DNA from: Anoplolepis gracilipes
Lineage: Eukaryota > Arthropoda > Insecta > Hymenoptera > Formicidae
Assembly (NCBI RefSeq): GCF_047496725.1
Contig: NC_132972.1
Location: 5,200,001 to 5,264,000 of the forward strand
Reading direction: 5' to 3'
DNA: 64,000 bases
The notes under the pieces are model-generated. The model searched no databases and was not told the DNA's origin. It saw nothing but the letters and a program-made list of their open reading frames with translations. Positions 1 to 15,044 of the stretch are shown piece after piece. Positions within the stretch are counted from its first letter, which is position 1. Every line of letters starts with the position of its first letter. A program made the translations under genes and the position numbers.

Positions 1-770
1 AAACGGAGAGGCAACTAAAAAATTTTAAATTGTAACATGGGGCAACATGGATATCGTTAGATAGAGCTTTTGAAAAGAAACAATTTTTGTTTGAGCAAAA
101 ATTTGATATCTTTTATTGTTACCAAGAAATGAACAAAACACATTTGCAATTATTGTAACGCTCGGAAATGAAACTAATTACAAATGTTCAAAATGCCTGC
201 CACCTTGATGGAGAAACCTTTTTATCCTTCGTCTCATGTTGTCAATCGCTCTCAAGACTTTTGGAGAAGTAAAAGTTGGTTAATTGTGCGCCTTCCAATT
301 AATGACAAATGCGCCCAACAACCGTCTTGTTGAAACCACATGACAAATCATCCGTGTTTATGTTTGGTCCGTGACCCGTATCACGAGTTTGACTCATGTT
401 TATGTTTGCCTCGTAATATCCGTACCAAAATATCAATATTTTAAGATAATTTAAAAATTTGAGCATTACAATCATTGCAAGGGTTTTTTAATCATTTCTC
501 TCTAATGCTAAGTGATGTCAAATTTTTTTTTTCAAACAAAAGTTGTTTCTTTTTAAAAGCTCTATCTAACGATATCCATGTTGCCCCATATTGCAATTTA
601 AAATGTTTGAGTTGCCCCCGTTTCCGATATTTCCGGAGGGTTTCCAAAAACTGAAAGTTTCACCATCAGAAACTTCAGATAGACTTTCACGATAAATATG
701 TCTTTTGCAACTTCTTAGCGTCACCTCTTTTCAAAATAAAAAGGATAGACGGGTGGTCTGAAACACCCTG
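1..770 (-). mobile_element. Internally deleted Tc1/mariner-type transposon, truncated by the window edge
   Basis: Positions 1-112 are the near-exact reverse complement of 516-628, so these are parts of long terminal inverted repeats. On the minus strand the element begins at about 770 with CAGGGTGTTTCAGACC, preceded by the dinucleotide TA, the usual target of this superfamily; the opposite end lies left of the window. Between the repeats is a decayed DDE transposase tail: WFQQDGCWAH near 302-345, then a reading frame ending RHFEHL and stop at 178-180, the C-terminus typical of hymenopteran mariner-like transposases. The catalytic core between them is missing, so the copy cannot be autonomous. 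It lies in the intron before the last exon of the amino acid transporter. Confidence 0.8.
178..345 (-). pseudogene. Transposase remnant (IS630-Tc1-mariner DDE type)
   Basis: The reading frame is interrupted. An upstream piece encodes WFQQDGCWAHLSLIG, and a downstream piece in another frame encodes DNMRRRIKRFLHQGGRHFEHL in part, followed by TAA. In intact relatives the first motif holds the second catalytic Asp region and the last is the protein end; most sequence between them has been deleted. Confidence 0.7.
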
Positions 771-947
771 TATATTTATATAGCTTCATATATGTATTAT
801 TTCTAAAATGTGTAAATGTCAAAATTAATTAAAAGCGTAAAATACTGCTCGTGGCTAAAGAAACAGATAGATCTTGTTGCAAAATGTTGTTTAAAATGTT
901 TTATCGTCCACGATCTTCGATTTATCGAAAAAGTCGATTATACTCAC

Positions 948-3900
948 AGGTAATCAAAATAATGGTAGTCCTGACCACGTACTCCCAAAGTACCTTGTAA
1001 CGATATTTCTCGAGGAGAGGACTGATGTACTCGTTCCATGATATATCGATGGCGACATAACACTGGATAGGATGCGTGAAAAAGATAGCGATAGCGAGAA
1101 GGATTTGTACCGCGATTCCTAGATTCTCCTTGGTAGGCAGATTAAGTGTGATACTACCAGCGATGTCTTTACCAAAACGTATGTATCCAAAGAATCCCAA
1201 GATGGCATACATTGTGACTATAATAGCCATAGCGATGTTGAGCACGCCGAATGGCTTCATGAAGAATCTCGGAGTTTTCATCTCGTTTTCCAACGGCATA
1301 ATCTATGTAAACGGATGGCAAATACAATAAATTTGAGCTTAATATGTATGTGATTTCTTTGGCTAAATGTTTTAAAAATAATTTAAATTATGTAAAATAT
1401 TATTTAAGATAAGTATCTGCTATGTGTAAAATAGTAAACATAGTGATAATAAATGATTAACAAATGTTCTCTCAATAATTTCTTGATTATTATAAAATGT
1501 TACGAAACTGTGTTACTCTCTTCTTACATAATAGCAAATATTGTAATATTAATCAATGTTATTTAATTTATACAAAAATTTAATTTTTTGATATTTTATT
1601 TATTATCATATTCGCAATTAAGCGCTATTTTGTGCCCATCAATTTGATCGATTACTTACTACGCCGATGGATTCGAGAGCGAACAGAACGGTGCCAAAGA
1701 AAAGCGGAAAGTTCTTGACTTCTCCAATTGTCACGCGATTTTCGAACGTCAACGGCTCTCGGAAGATATAGTAAAGTATGATCGCGAATCCAGAGAACAT
1801 AATAATATTCGCGACTGTCGAGCACGGTGCCAAAAATTTAAGATTCCTGATGTAATTAACGAAGATTAAGGGTAAGAGCAGAATAGCCATGTATACCTCC
1901 AATTCCATTGAAACAAACGAGCTTAATCCCTAAAAAAGAAAAGGAAAATGTAATTATTTAGTTGCAAAATTGAGATTTAATTTGAATACACCTTCAGCTT
2001 AACATATGTATTTAAAAATTAATTCTAATATTTTATATGTTGGATTTTTCCTTGGAAAACTTTAATACAACCATTTCATTTCCAAGCATCTCGTTTTAAC
2101 TCATTAAAGAGATTTCATTTTCGTCTATAAGTCATATCTTTAAATAGATTGACTTCAAAGTATTATAGTAGTAAATATTGATTCCGAGATGTAATAAATA
2201 AATATAATATTTGTGTATAGGTACAACTCTTCGTACCTTTTAACACTTTTGGCTAAAGATTATTTACGATGAAAAATGATGCAAGCTTCTTATGCATTCT
2301 TATGTGTTCGAATGCAGACGCTAACAAGTTTAAAGTTTGTTTCTCGGTTTTACAGCCTAATGAGAAATCAATTAAACGCATGATGCTGTTACGCAACTTA
2401 TTACTTGTTAAATAGTACCTCGATATACGTGAGTCATATTTATAAGTAGACAAAAAACAAAAATGCGAAATATTCAATATACTCTCAATAAATCCTTATG
2501 AAAAGAATAGCACTAATAAATTAATAATAACATTACTGAATTCTTTCCGTTAACATAATCATTAATCACATTGACAATCACGTGTCGAGAAGAACGTAAT
2601 CAGCACTTCTGTCTTATATTTACATTTGACATTGAATTCACAATTAGATCGCGTGTACTAGAGATTTCTCGAAACGCACATACATACCGTCCATTTTCTT
2701 GTCAATGCGAGCTTGATCTCATCACCTTCGCTATGCGTGTCCTCAATAGAGAACTTTTCGCCGTCATTACGCGAGAAGTTCATCCTCGTTTATGACACTT
2801 ACGTGTTTCGATTTCACGTAGCATCTGAAAACGCGCGGATGACATTATTTTTTCGCCCATCTTCTCATTCATTCGGAATTTCGTTGAAAATTAAATTTGT
2901 ATTTTTTGTTTGAGTGACATAAAATTAATAAATGTCATCAAAGAAATTAAAAATTCATTGAGAAATATTAGCATAAAAATTAATTCCCCGTCATTCTGTT
3001 AAACTTTTCATACGCTGGCATTGATTTTATTATCTTATGCTTGTTAAATGTACGAATATTTTTTTTGTTTTTCTGAAAAAAAGGAAAGGATTCGAAAATA
3101 TATATTTCAAATAAATATTACACATACATAAATTTAAAAAATTCAATAGAGAGAGAGAACTATGTGGCGATGTGTTAATAATAGACCATTACATATTGGT
3201 CCACATATTATATAAAACATTACGTCGCCAGTTCTTTCCAATTATTCTTTATCGACATAAACAGTATGTAATTATTATATCATACATTTGTTAAACAAAA
3301 AGGCAAAAAATTATTTTGAATAAAATTAATTCTCAACAAATATTACCAATTTTTGAATAATTCCAAATAAACGTGAACATGAGTAAAAAGATTTCACAGT
3401 GCGTGCGTCATTGTATCTCAGATTGCTAATTTATGCAATGATAATATATATCTCCATAAAACATTCTTTGTATACTTAAAAAAAAAGAAAATTGATATTA
3501 AAACATCCCGCAGACGAAAATAAATGTCACCATGCACGATTAATCTCGTATGTTAACGAACTTTTTATATCACGGCTTGAAGAATTTAAGATTGTGATTC
3601 GCAAGAATATATTACAAGATTAATATATCTAAATTTATGTAACACTTTGGGAGTGTTTATATATTGAACAAAGAGCATCAGTTCCATGTAGTTTTTAAAA
3701 AAAGAGATAATTTAGATCAATTACTTCACTATCGCACATTTAACATACTATTCGTACTATTGTTTCGATTTCAAGGGCAGGCGGAAATGGGCGCGTTACA
3801 GTCGTTTAACGTCTGTCGTTTATCACTGTCTTATGTAAGACAGACACAATGACGCGCCACCGACAATGTGCTATTAATTAGATGCAGCACTAAAAGTCAA

Positions 3901-3958
3901 TCTGCATTTAGGAAAATTGTATTTATAAAGAAAAATTTGTACGCAGATCGATTATCAT

Positions 3959-4012
<54 letters not shown>

Positions 4013-7000
4013 ATATGTTCTATATATAAGGTAAAGATAGAAAAAATTTGCGCATTTTTAAGTTCAAGTAGAAGGAATAAGATGCGCGTGCAGTCGCATA
4101 AAGAGCAATGAACACATCATTCATAGAGATTTTGGTTTTTATGTTTCAATTCAATGTTATTAATTCGATATGTTATTAACAATTTTCTACTTGTTTAAAA
4201 AAAAAAAGTATTTAAATTTTCAGAAATGTTTTGTATATTTTTATAAGAAATATTTCATCTCTAAATAATTGCAAATACAGTAGTTTCTAAATTAATTCCT
4301 TATTTAGACTAGTTGTTTCATGCAGTTTTGAGTAAAAATTTTCATGTCAATCACAAAGGTTATACGCAATCTTTCTTATCCAATGAGGATAGTTTGCGCA
4401 AGCCTTAGATAAGAAACTTTTGCGCAGGGATTTCATTTATTTTAATGAGAAAAAATTGAAATAAACTTGTTTAGTCAATTAATTTCTTCTCTAAAATTAA
4501 ACAAAAATGAAGAATATTGTTTTTACCTTATCTACTGTATTTATTTGTATTTTACATAAGAAATAAAATAATTTAAATTATTAGTGTTATAAAATATTAT
4601 TATTACTATTCTTATTAATTTTTATTAATATTATTATTAATTTTCTCATTAATGTTACTATTATTATATCACTATTATGAAAATAAGTAATTTTTTGTTT
4701 TTTAATAAAAAATAATCTTTCTTATTCATATGTAATCTCTTTTATTTACGTGCGCAGTCTCATCCAGTTAGGAGAGATTATGCAAAATTGAATTTTTGAA
4801 AAAACTATATTATCTTAACAAAAATAGTAAATGAATTGGAATATTGTTTCACTAAATATGTTTAATATACTAAAGAGAATGTATTTGTAAACTTAATTAA
4901 AAAAATTAATGAACATTCGATTTTTAATAATTTTTTCCGAATTATGCGCAATCTTTCCTAGTTTTATCTTACATATGCTTATTATTTTTTATGGATAAAG
5001 AATCTTTCTCTATTTCTCTGTTGACAAAAAAGTTATTAGTATTGATTATATACATTAGATAAAAAAAAACAAACAGTAGAAAATATAATTTCCTTTGGCG
5101 AGACTTAAGTCTGAATCATTTGAAGATTTCCATTCAGAAAATCTCCTCTTCAATTCTTGTTTTCATCCTGATCGCAATGATATATCAAAATAGCGCGTCA
5201 TTCCGTTCCTCGAATATTGCTCTTGTAGCAAATGTTTACGATAGTTAATCCTTCGTGATAATTAATCATACGTAATCAGTTAACATATGTGTTTGTATAT
5301 GACTGTCGATATATGTAGCACTTTGTAATTTCCAATTGAAATTAATCTACATTTTTGCATCTAGATAGATGGATATATTGCTGTAGATGTAGGAATGAAA
5401 ACAGTATTTTGTATCCTCGTAATCATAATTTTAAAAATGTATAAATCGGTTCAGTAAATCGTAAAATAATTCATAAAACGTAAAAAAAAAACTTTTTCGT
5501 AAACACGATGATGTAACGAAAGTAGAAAAAGAACATTTCCACTATTTATAAATACATTATACACATTTTGTTATTTATCGCATAAATTACTGATATATTG
5601 CTCTGTTTATCAAGATACTACAAATAGCATCACGAACGTTAATATTAATGATTACTGCTTATATACTTCTTGTTCTATATTTGTTCTATACTTGCATACG
5701 AATGTGTATGTTACATTTTGCAAGGCTAATGTTGTATATAATTAGTATAATAACACCTCAGATTATAAAGCGCAGTAAATATCTGAAAAACGATTATTTC
5801 TTCGATAATTATGAAACAGAAATTACAGCTTTTATACTGTACGAAATTTAGTAACGAAATTTAGTACGAAATTAAACAGATTTAAAGAAAAAAAAAATTA
5901 ACTCTAAAAAACTTGAGAAAAATATTATGAAAAGATTTCCTATAAAATTTGTTTATAAAGATACATTATAAAAGCTATAAAAAATTATCTGTGTCATGTA
6001 TGTGTGTTTAAATTAAAATGTTTTAGCAGTTGGGATTATCAAAACTGGAATTGCCTCGTGTATTGGAGTAAATAACCCGCCATCAGATAATTTCGAATGT
6101 AAATAATTCATCAATGTATTTACAATAACTGCGTCTGCGAGCAAGCACGCGACAGTCAAACTAAATGACTTCTCTAGGATTTTTACCTTAGTCAGATTTC
6201 GTAGATTTGCATGAAGTCTCGAAAAGAAATCTTAAAGATCCCAAGTGTCACCCTTTCGGAATTCTTCAAACTTCAATAAGCGACTTGGCTTATGCCAATA
6301 ACATCACTTCTAAAATTTTACATTTATATTTATAACTTTGAATATAACATTCGATATATTCAAATAGCAGAAACTATATACCCATCATTGTAATATTATA
6401 TTATAAAAAATTACATTTTTCTTTTTCTTTTATATGTATAGATCCAAGTTCCCTCCATTTTTTTATAAATAATTTTGTTACACTCGAAAGTGTCTGATAC
6501 ACATACATATTTTTCCGATGATGTAAAAATATATATGTTTAGAAGATATCTTGACATTTATCCAATTGACGATTAATCAACTTTATGTGCCTTATCTCCA
6601 TTCACTTCGCATCCGACCCTGAAGTCAGGATGCTTGTATCTACGTCAGCTTTACGTGAACGCACTCGTTACATCGCACTATGCACACTCTATTTGCTTAC
6701 CGTAATAACACGCATGTCGTAACGATAGTATCTATTACATTGCGTACTACGCAATGCTGGCGGTTAAAGCGCCGTCCACATAAGGCTTTTGTTAGCCATT
6801 ATCTTATTGCAAGATTGCGTTGCACAAATATGTTGCAGTGCACTTATATTTCGCAGTAAACGTGCAAGAGTCTTTTCTTTTAATTACATTTCGCATAAGC
6901 TAAAATGTCTTTAATAATTTTATTAGAGTCATTCTTTTAAATTTAAATTCCTCCGATCTTCATTAAATTTACTGAAAACAATTAATCTTCATTACTCTTT

Positions 7001-10000
7001 ATCCACGATTGACATTGCTTGACTCGTTAAATAAAAGTACCAAGATTTTATTTCTTAAAATGAATCATGCATTGCGTTTCGCATGACTAGTTCACTGGGA
7101 TTTGCGTTTAATTTTGAAAAGGCAAAGTTAAAAAAAGAAATTCTACGCTTTCGTGTACTACACAATTTTTATGTGAACGGCACTTAAGTTAACGTTCGTC
7201 CGCCTTTTGTAGACGGTTCCCATTTGATACTCTTGATAAGATTCTACTCGCTTCGCGCACATGCTCTCATGCAACTGGCGAGATAGTGTAAAATTCCATA
7301 ATAAATCATTTCGTACACGTGTACAACTTTGCATCCGACGTGGGATATAAGAATATGGAACAAATAAAATTGGCATAAATATGTCAATGTATAATTTCTA
7401 TAATCCGCGACGCGACGCCGCTCTTATCATTTAATGCCAGAATTTGAAAACGTACAATAAATAGTTCTCACAAAAATTAAAAAATATATTTTTTTCCTTG
7501 TAATAAGGACATTACATACAAACAATATTGTTTTTCTCGCAATTTTATGCATGTATTTGCTCGAATCGTCTGTTGCAACAAACATATCAATGCATTAAAC
7601 GTTATATATTTGTTATCATAGAATGACTTATATTAAGAAACAACTTTGCTAAAATGATTTATCACGCAGTATTTATTCCATCCGATATAAATTTTATATA
7701 AAAATAAAAAAAAATTTAAATACGTCAATCAGTATAATTTATTCAAATTTATATTGGCTAGATCTACTTTTTCCTCTTCTTTGGCTTCATATAATTCATA
7801 GATAAAATTTGTAAGCAAAATTATTCTTGCAAAAGTCGAATAAATTCCCACAACAAAAGATCATATCCTCGATTTCGATCGCGTTGAACAACGTAAACAA
7901 TGTCGAAAATGTCGACGGCCAGCCGTTTACGTTAGGTGCAATCACCTTGAATCAACCGCACGCACATTAATTACAGCGACTGTCTACTCGCGTATTCTTG
8001 CAGCGCATTTTTCCCTGACCTAAATTATTCCCTTTCCTACCTGCCTACATGTTTTAATGCCGGTGAGAATACGCGATATCGGACTTAGTGTTAGCGCACT
8101 TAAGAAAAACCACAAACGATTTATCGACTGATGTATGTAAATGAGTATGAAATGGAATTAATAAATGTGCGAGAAATAAATAAAATTTAAAATTAAAATA
8201 AATAAAATTGTCCTCACGGAATTATGATGCAAAAAATCGTACATTAAAAAATAAATCTATACAACTCAATATTATTATAACAAATTTATTTATCGATAAA
8301 ATTGATAATACTTTTTTCTTAAAAATCAACTTTTTTATTATTCACTCAAAAAAATATTTTGCTAAGGTAGATAGATTTCTAGCTTTCTAATTAAAATTTA
8401 TTGCTACTTTATGTATCTGTTAGAATATTGCTTGTCACGTATAGAATTTATAGCAGCAATATTCTAGCAATAACCTCTAGAAAATATAATTGTTCTTGAC
8501 AATAGGCCTTAAAGATAGGCATCATAGAAAAATTTTCTATCTAAGTTACACTAATAGTACAGATATAAATTCTGTCATTTTGATTAAGTACAAAATATAT
8601 GCAGTATCACAGTATTTACTAACAATTTATCTTTTCGTTTCAGTTAATTTTTTACACCTATAAAATTTTTGATCAAGTTGCAAGATCATTTTTTTGAGTG
8701 TTGAAGATGTGGTACTAATTGATTTTAATTAAGATATTTCTTTTATAATCAGTACGTCTCGCATCGATAGTCCAATAGTCTTTAAGCAACAAGTAGAAAG
8801 ATCATATTCCACTTATTCTAAATGACTAAACGACTATCCGATTCGAATTCACATTGTATATTAGATTAGTAACGTGCACGACCGAACAATCACGTTTCAA
8901 TGATAAATGTCTAACATTGAATACCGTGACGTCAACGTGGAAAGCTTAACGCGTTACGTATTGCAAGTATAGTGGGGACACTCACCGATTGTAGATTACT
9001 GGATATGAATACGATGTAGACGCAACAAGTGCCCATCTGGTATATCATCAGAAAGGTGTTTATTACGTGTCTGCAAATATGAAAAAGAAGAATCTTTCAT
9101 GAAACACAGGTGTGCTTTAAAAATTACCATTGTGACTTCTAATTACTTCTAATTACATCCTCATTATTTTAATGAAAGTATTATGTATCATATGATAAAT
9201 ACTAATTGCGCAATATAGCAAATTAAATACTTTTTGCCTTTATTAGTAACGGTACACGCGAGATATATACAAGAGATACATAAATATGATTCTTTTCTCT
9301 CTACATTTTTTTCTCTACGAAGTATACAAGATTTCTAAAATTAGATAAAATATAATTATCGAAAAAGAGTGTCATACACACACACACACATACACTTACA
9401 TAGAAGCTTTGGAAAACGGTCTGAGGAATGCCGGTCCTTCGCTCAGAGCAGATTCCGCAGTCGCTGGATACGTCATGGACGGCACCTTTTTCCTCTTGCA
9501 CAATTCGTACTCTGAGAGAACGAGTATTCGCATACAATATGTACAAAGTAGTCCTATAATGAGCGTGGCTATCAGACCGATAATGTATCCGGCATGGTGG
9601 AAAGCTTTCGGCATCGCTAGAATTCCGGTGCCTAAACTGCCTTTTAACAGGTGGAGCAATGTTTCCGCGTTCCTGAAAATTACATTGCAAAGAAATCACA
9701 CGTTTATCACTGCTAGACATTCGTAATTATATCGAAATTATGAAATCTAAATTAAACTATGATAGACTTTTATATGACAGATAGCCCTGTAAATAATATC
9801 TTTCACTTATAAATAATGCGTTTTCATGACTTTACAGGTGCACTGCTCGTTGATATGTTACAGATAAAGTAATGTTTGTAAAATAAATATTGACCGCGTG
9901 TATATATTTAAATGTGGAAATAATTAATTCAAAGTTGACAAGAATCGTTGCCTTATATCTGTAATACCTGTAATAATTTATACCATTAATTATGACACAG

Positions 10001-10704
10001 AGAATTATGCGTTAAGAATTCCGCGTTTTCACCAGGAAGGTGAGTCACTAAGTTTTTCGATTTGATTATTGTACGTAGGAAATTACGCTAATAAGATGCT
10101 TAGTGTGTAACGTGCTGCGAATAATCAAGCGTCATTTCGCATGCAAAGAAAGTACCGCGCATTACATAAACGTTCTTGGTCATCTGGAATGACCGTTGTA
10201 TCATATTTTACTTTCATTAACAATAAGTCCTCAAGATTAAGTGCTCCTTGATAAGTACTGATTAGCTAATATGCCAGACCAGATTGCGTCTTAATCCCGT
10301 TATAGTAATCAAAAGATTTTATACAAATATAAGGAACGGAAAAAAACATCTCTAATACTATCGGATTTATTGATAAAATAGCAAGAAAGATGTCAAAAGT
10401 TGATATTGCTTCAATTAAAAATATTTTTTTTTAATTATTATGATGTAACTTTACCTTTTATATCCCGGAAATTATTATACATGCGATATTAATTTCATTT
10501 AAATGATTGTCTATTAATTTTAGATGCAAAGAGTATCCTGTTATTTCTTCATTAAAAAAAATAAATGATCTGTCTCATTTTTATTAACATTTTTTTAACT
10601 TAGTTTTAATAACACTTTTTGATAAATAGTTCAATATAAAAAGAACCAATTTGGTTTAATATCTTCTTGATAATATCTCTATTCTTTTTATTTATCTATA
10701 TTTG

Positions 10705-10754
<50 letters not shown>

Positions 10755-10766
10755 CAAATATAGATT

Positions 10767-10797
<31 letters not shown>

Positions 10798-10899
10798 AAG
10801 CGTAAAAATATTAGAAAATAATATTAATATATTACAAATTATATATTGTTTTTTTAAATAAATTTTCTAGATATTAATAAGTTTACATAATTATATCTA

Positions 10900-10938
<39 letters not shown>

Positions 10939-13107
10939 GTGGCAAATTTATTATTATTTATCATTGTATAAAGTATAAAACGTATAAATTAGTATAAAAC
11001 GTATTCGAGAGAACTCACGTAGTTGGATGCTCCACTACTCTATAATCATATGGGTCATAATCGTTGCTCAGCTCGTCTACACTTTTCTTTTCTTCAAGTT
11101 CCAGAGAATAAACACTGTCACGTTTCTCATTCGATCCGTAACTGTAAAAATTATTACTTTCATAAGAAAGAAGATTTTTGAAATATAATAATATATAAGA
11201 AAAATAAAATATCACACACACAATATAATAAAATGTAAAACATCTTTTTATACTAATTTTAGATTACAGTATTAACTTTAGAAACAAGAGATCTTAGATA
11301 AAACATTTAGATAATAAATAGAATTGTGCCTTTTAAATCAATGAAATTTATGGAATTTATGATATGATACTCACCCATTTTGTCCCTTAGATGATGAAGA
11401 TTTTTTCAAATCCAAAGTAACCTATAAACGAGAAAAAACAAATAATAAATTCATATATAGTAGTAATAATATATAGTAAATATACATAGATGCTTATATA
11501 ACTAATAATTTATTGCGAAAAATATTGCTTACATCGCGCAGACAACATTTTAATTCTGTATACAAATGTACAGATATCTCTCTTTCTATCTCAAATTACA
11601 ATACTTATTTAAAAAATATTATATATGTATAATAATTGTATAATAAATAATAATTATTGATAATCAATAATTATTAATAGAGAGAGATGGGAGTTAAGAA
11701 ATTTATGTATATATTACGCATGAAATAATCATAAAACTATCATTTTATATTACTATTAATGCTACTTAATATATATACTTATATATATATATTATACTTT
11801 AATACTACTATTTTATTTATATTTATTAAAAAATTGCAAGTTTATTAAAACATTTATATGTAATTTACAGAACACACACTCATATAAACTTTTATATAAT
11901 TTTGTTCCAATACTTAATACAGAATATAATATATATATAATATATGGATGTATAATATAACGATAGAAGAATATATATAATAAAATAATGATAGAATTTA
12001 CAGACTTTCTAGTTGAATTTATTCATTTACACATACGAGAATTCAGAAAGAAGGCCACAGTTTTATAATGGATTTTTTACGATTACCGTTATTATCATGC
12101 TAATCTATTCGTGATATGCATCTAGCACAAAATGATTCACGAGTTCTTCAACAACGAGCTTGTAGATTGTGCGCAAACTAGAGAAGTTTAAAAACTCTGT
12201 CTAAACATAAATATAAAATTTTGAAAATAATTAATAAACTGTAGATATGCATTATACGATTGTACATAGTTTAACTGTTTGGAAATAAATGTATATGAAC
12301 GTATGTGTCTTCTTCTTTTCCTTAATTATTATTCTGTAATATTCCACGCCCGCAGCTATAGACATTAATTTTAATAAGGCTTTTTCCGTCCATTTAATTC
12401 AATCGATTGTGCTCACGCGCAATTGTCTAATATTAGTACATGATTGTTACAAGTTCTATTTCTGTCGCGATAAATTTTCCTCTTCGAATTTTTTTCTTCG
12501 AGAAAAACTTCAAATATCTACGTGTAATCCATCCTGGAAACTAACTAGAAATATAATTTTCGTGTGTATAAATATTATATATATTTGTAAATTTTATGAT
12601 CGAAATAAATTTTCTTGATCTAACCAGATTAATTTACTGCAATTTACTCTATCTTTTTGCGATCTTAGAGCGCAAAATTGTAAATTACCTACATTTGCAT
12701 AATTCTCCTCAAGTGATTGATACGACTTCTTTACATACAGTTAAGGCTTTAAATGCAACAAGTACGGGAAATTTTCTCGCGTCGTTCTGTACAAAGCCCA
12801 CAAATTGCATAATGTGCGGATGCGATCATTTAATATGTCCTTCAAAGCGAAAAAACTATGCCCACAAAAAGTGATAAAATGCGTCGTTAACGACATATAA
12901 CATTTATGTGATACCGAATGTAATAGAAAATTCCATCAAATTGTTTCGATGTTATTTAATAATCAAACAGAAGAATGCTGACTATCTAGTGTAAACATAT
13001 AGAGAGAAAACGTGTTACAAAAATTTTCCATTATATCAATAATATGACGCATCGTATCTGATAATATCCCTCCTTTTTAAGTGTGTGTTAGAAAGAGAAA
13101 GAGAGAA

Positions 13108-13144
<37 letters not shown>

Positions 13145-14772
13145 ATATTTTCTTTATTTTCAAATTGTTATATAGAGTGAGTCACGAAAATTTGGCAATT
13201 TTAAAAATGAAATAAATAAAATTTAACTTAAATATTTATTTTTATTAACGCGAACTCAAGGCCAATATACAGGAAAAAATTATATAATAACCAAACCAGA
13301 CAAAATGGTGCAAACAGCGATAAAAAATCTGTGTGACAGATTAGAGCAATGTAGAATAAATACATTTGACAAATGTAATAACTTTTTTTATTTAAAAAAT
13401 AAATAAGACCAAGTGATATACTCAAATAACATTCTATATCTTATTATTATCCAACAAGAAATATTTAAATTTTATTTCATTTATTTATTTCATTTTGAAA
13501 ATCATTAGATTTTCATGATTCACCTTAATTATCTCTTGCAATTTTTCATATTTATTCTTTACACATTAATATTTATACAAGTACAACAATATATACATCA
13601 ACATAAATTATATATTGATGTTTATCCTCTGTTTCCTCTTTTTGATGTAAATATTTGTCCATAAACAACCAAGTTATTTAAATTTGATACGTATTTTAAA
13701 TGTGTATTGAAAAATTAATAATACTATTGTTATGTTAATAATGTGTCAAGTTGTTGAAAAGAAAATATAATTATCTTGTAACATATTTATGTTAGCAATT
13801 ATTGCTAAGAAAGACATAACTCTTTAGCATACACGCAACCTTCGTTTATGCATCAAAGTGTTTGTTTCCTTATCTCACTGTCTGGTATAAGGAGATAGAA
13901 ACGTTTATTATTGATGATATTATGAACGTGTCAATTAGCGGTAGCTAAATCATTTAAATCATTTAAATAAGATTATAAACACTCCTTACTTGCCATGTTT
14001 TCCTCTAGTTTTGTATACGTTCATTATGCAATTGTTACACATCACATATGTTCGACATGTAAATCTGTTCCACACGCGCTCGATTAATGATAGATTATGA
14101 GTTTATTTGTATGAATATCAATTTGCAAAACGGAATACTCCGTAAATATTGTTAGCAGACGAGTTATCTATTGCCTATCTTTACCGAGAATGGAATTTCT
14201 TTTGTCAACACTTTTGTTAGAGCTTATTTGCGATACCATGAGAATTACGGATTTTCATATCTTTTGTACTACTTGGAAATCTGGTATAATTCCAAGTCAC
14301 ACGCGTGGGGGGACGCGATACTGTGCACGCTTATTTTTCAGTAAATAACGTATTTATGATACTAAAATGGAACTTTTTTAGTACTTTGAGCAAGTTGGGA
14401 CGAGTAAGTTCGTAATATATCATATTAATATGAGTGAAGTTTATTATCATAATGCTTTTCAAATTAATACACGTATGAAATCCTAAATTGTTGTTTAATC
14501 ATTTTTATCAAACATAAAATATTATTAATTCAATATTTTTTGAACAAGTATATATATCAAGAAATAGATATTCAAGTTTTTTAAAGAATACATTAATTAG
14601 TTAAAAAAATAACAAATTAATAATTTAACTTTATGTTCGGTAAAAATAATTTAACAATAATTTACAATTTCGTACATGTATTAATTTGACAAGTTGTATA
14701 ATAATAAACTTTTATGTGTAAATTAAAAATTATTTAAATTACTAAATGATAAATTACTAAATGAAAATAAAC

Positions 14773-14824
<52 letters not shown>

Positions 14825-14992
14825 TTATTTTCATTTAGTAATTTATCATTTAGTAATTTAAATAATTTTTAATTTACACATAAAAGTTTATTATTATACA
14901 ACTTGTCAAATTAATACATGTACGAATAATAATTAAATAATAATAATTAAAATAATAATTAATTTTTAGACATAACGTCAAGAGATATTTAA

Positions 14993-15044
<52 letters not shown>

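Noticed and set aside
9301..9726. Frames antisense to, or shifted from, the transporter exon at 9400-9672
   Set aside because: They are shadows of the SLC36 exon, whose own frame carries the family signatures.
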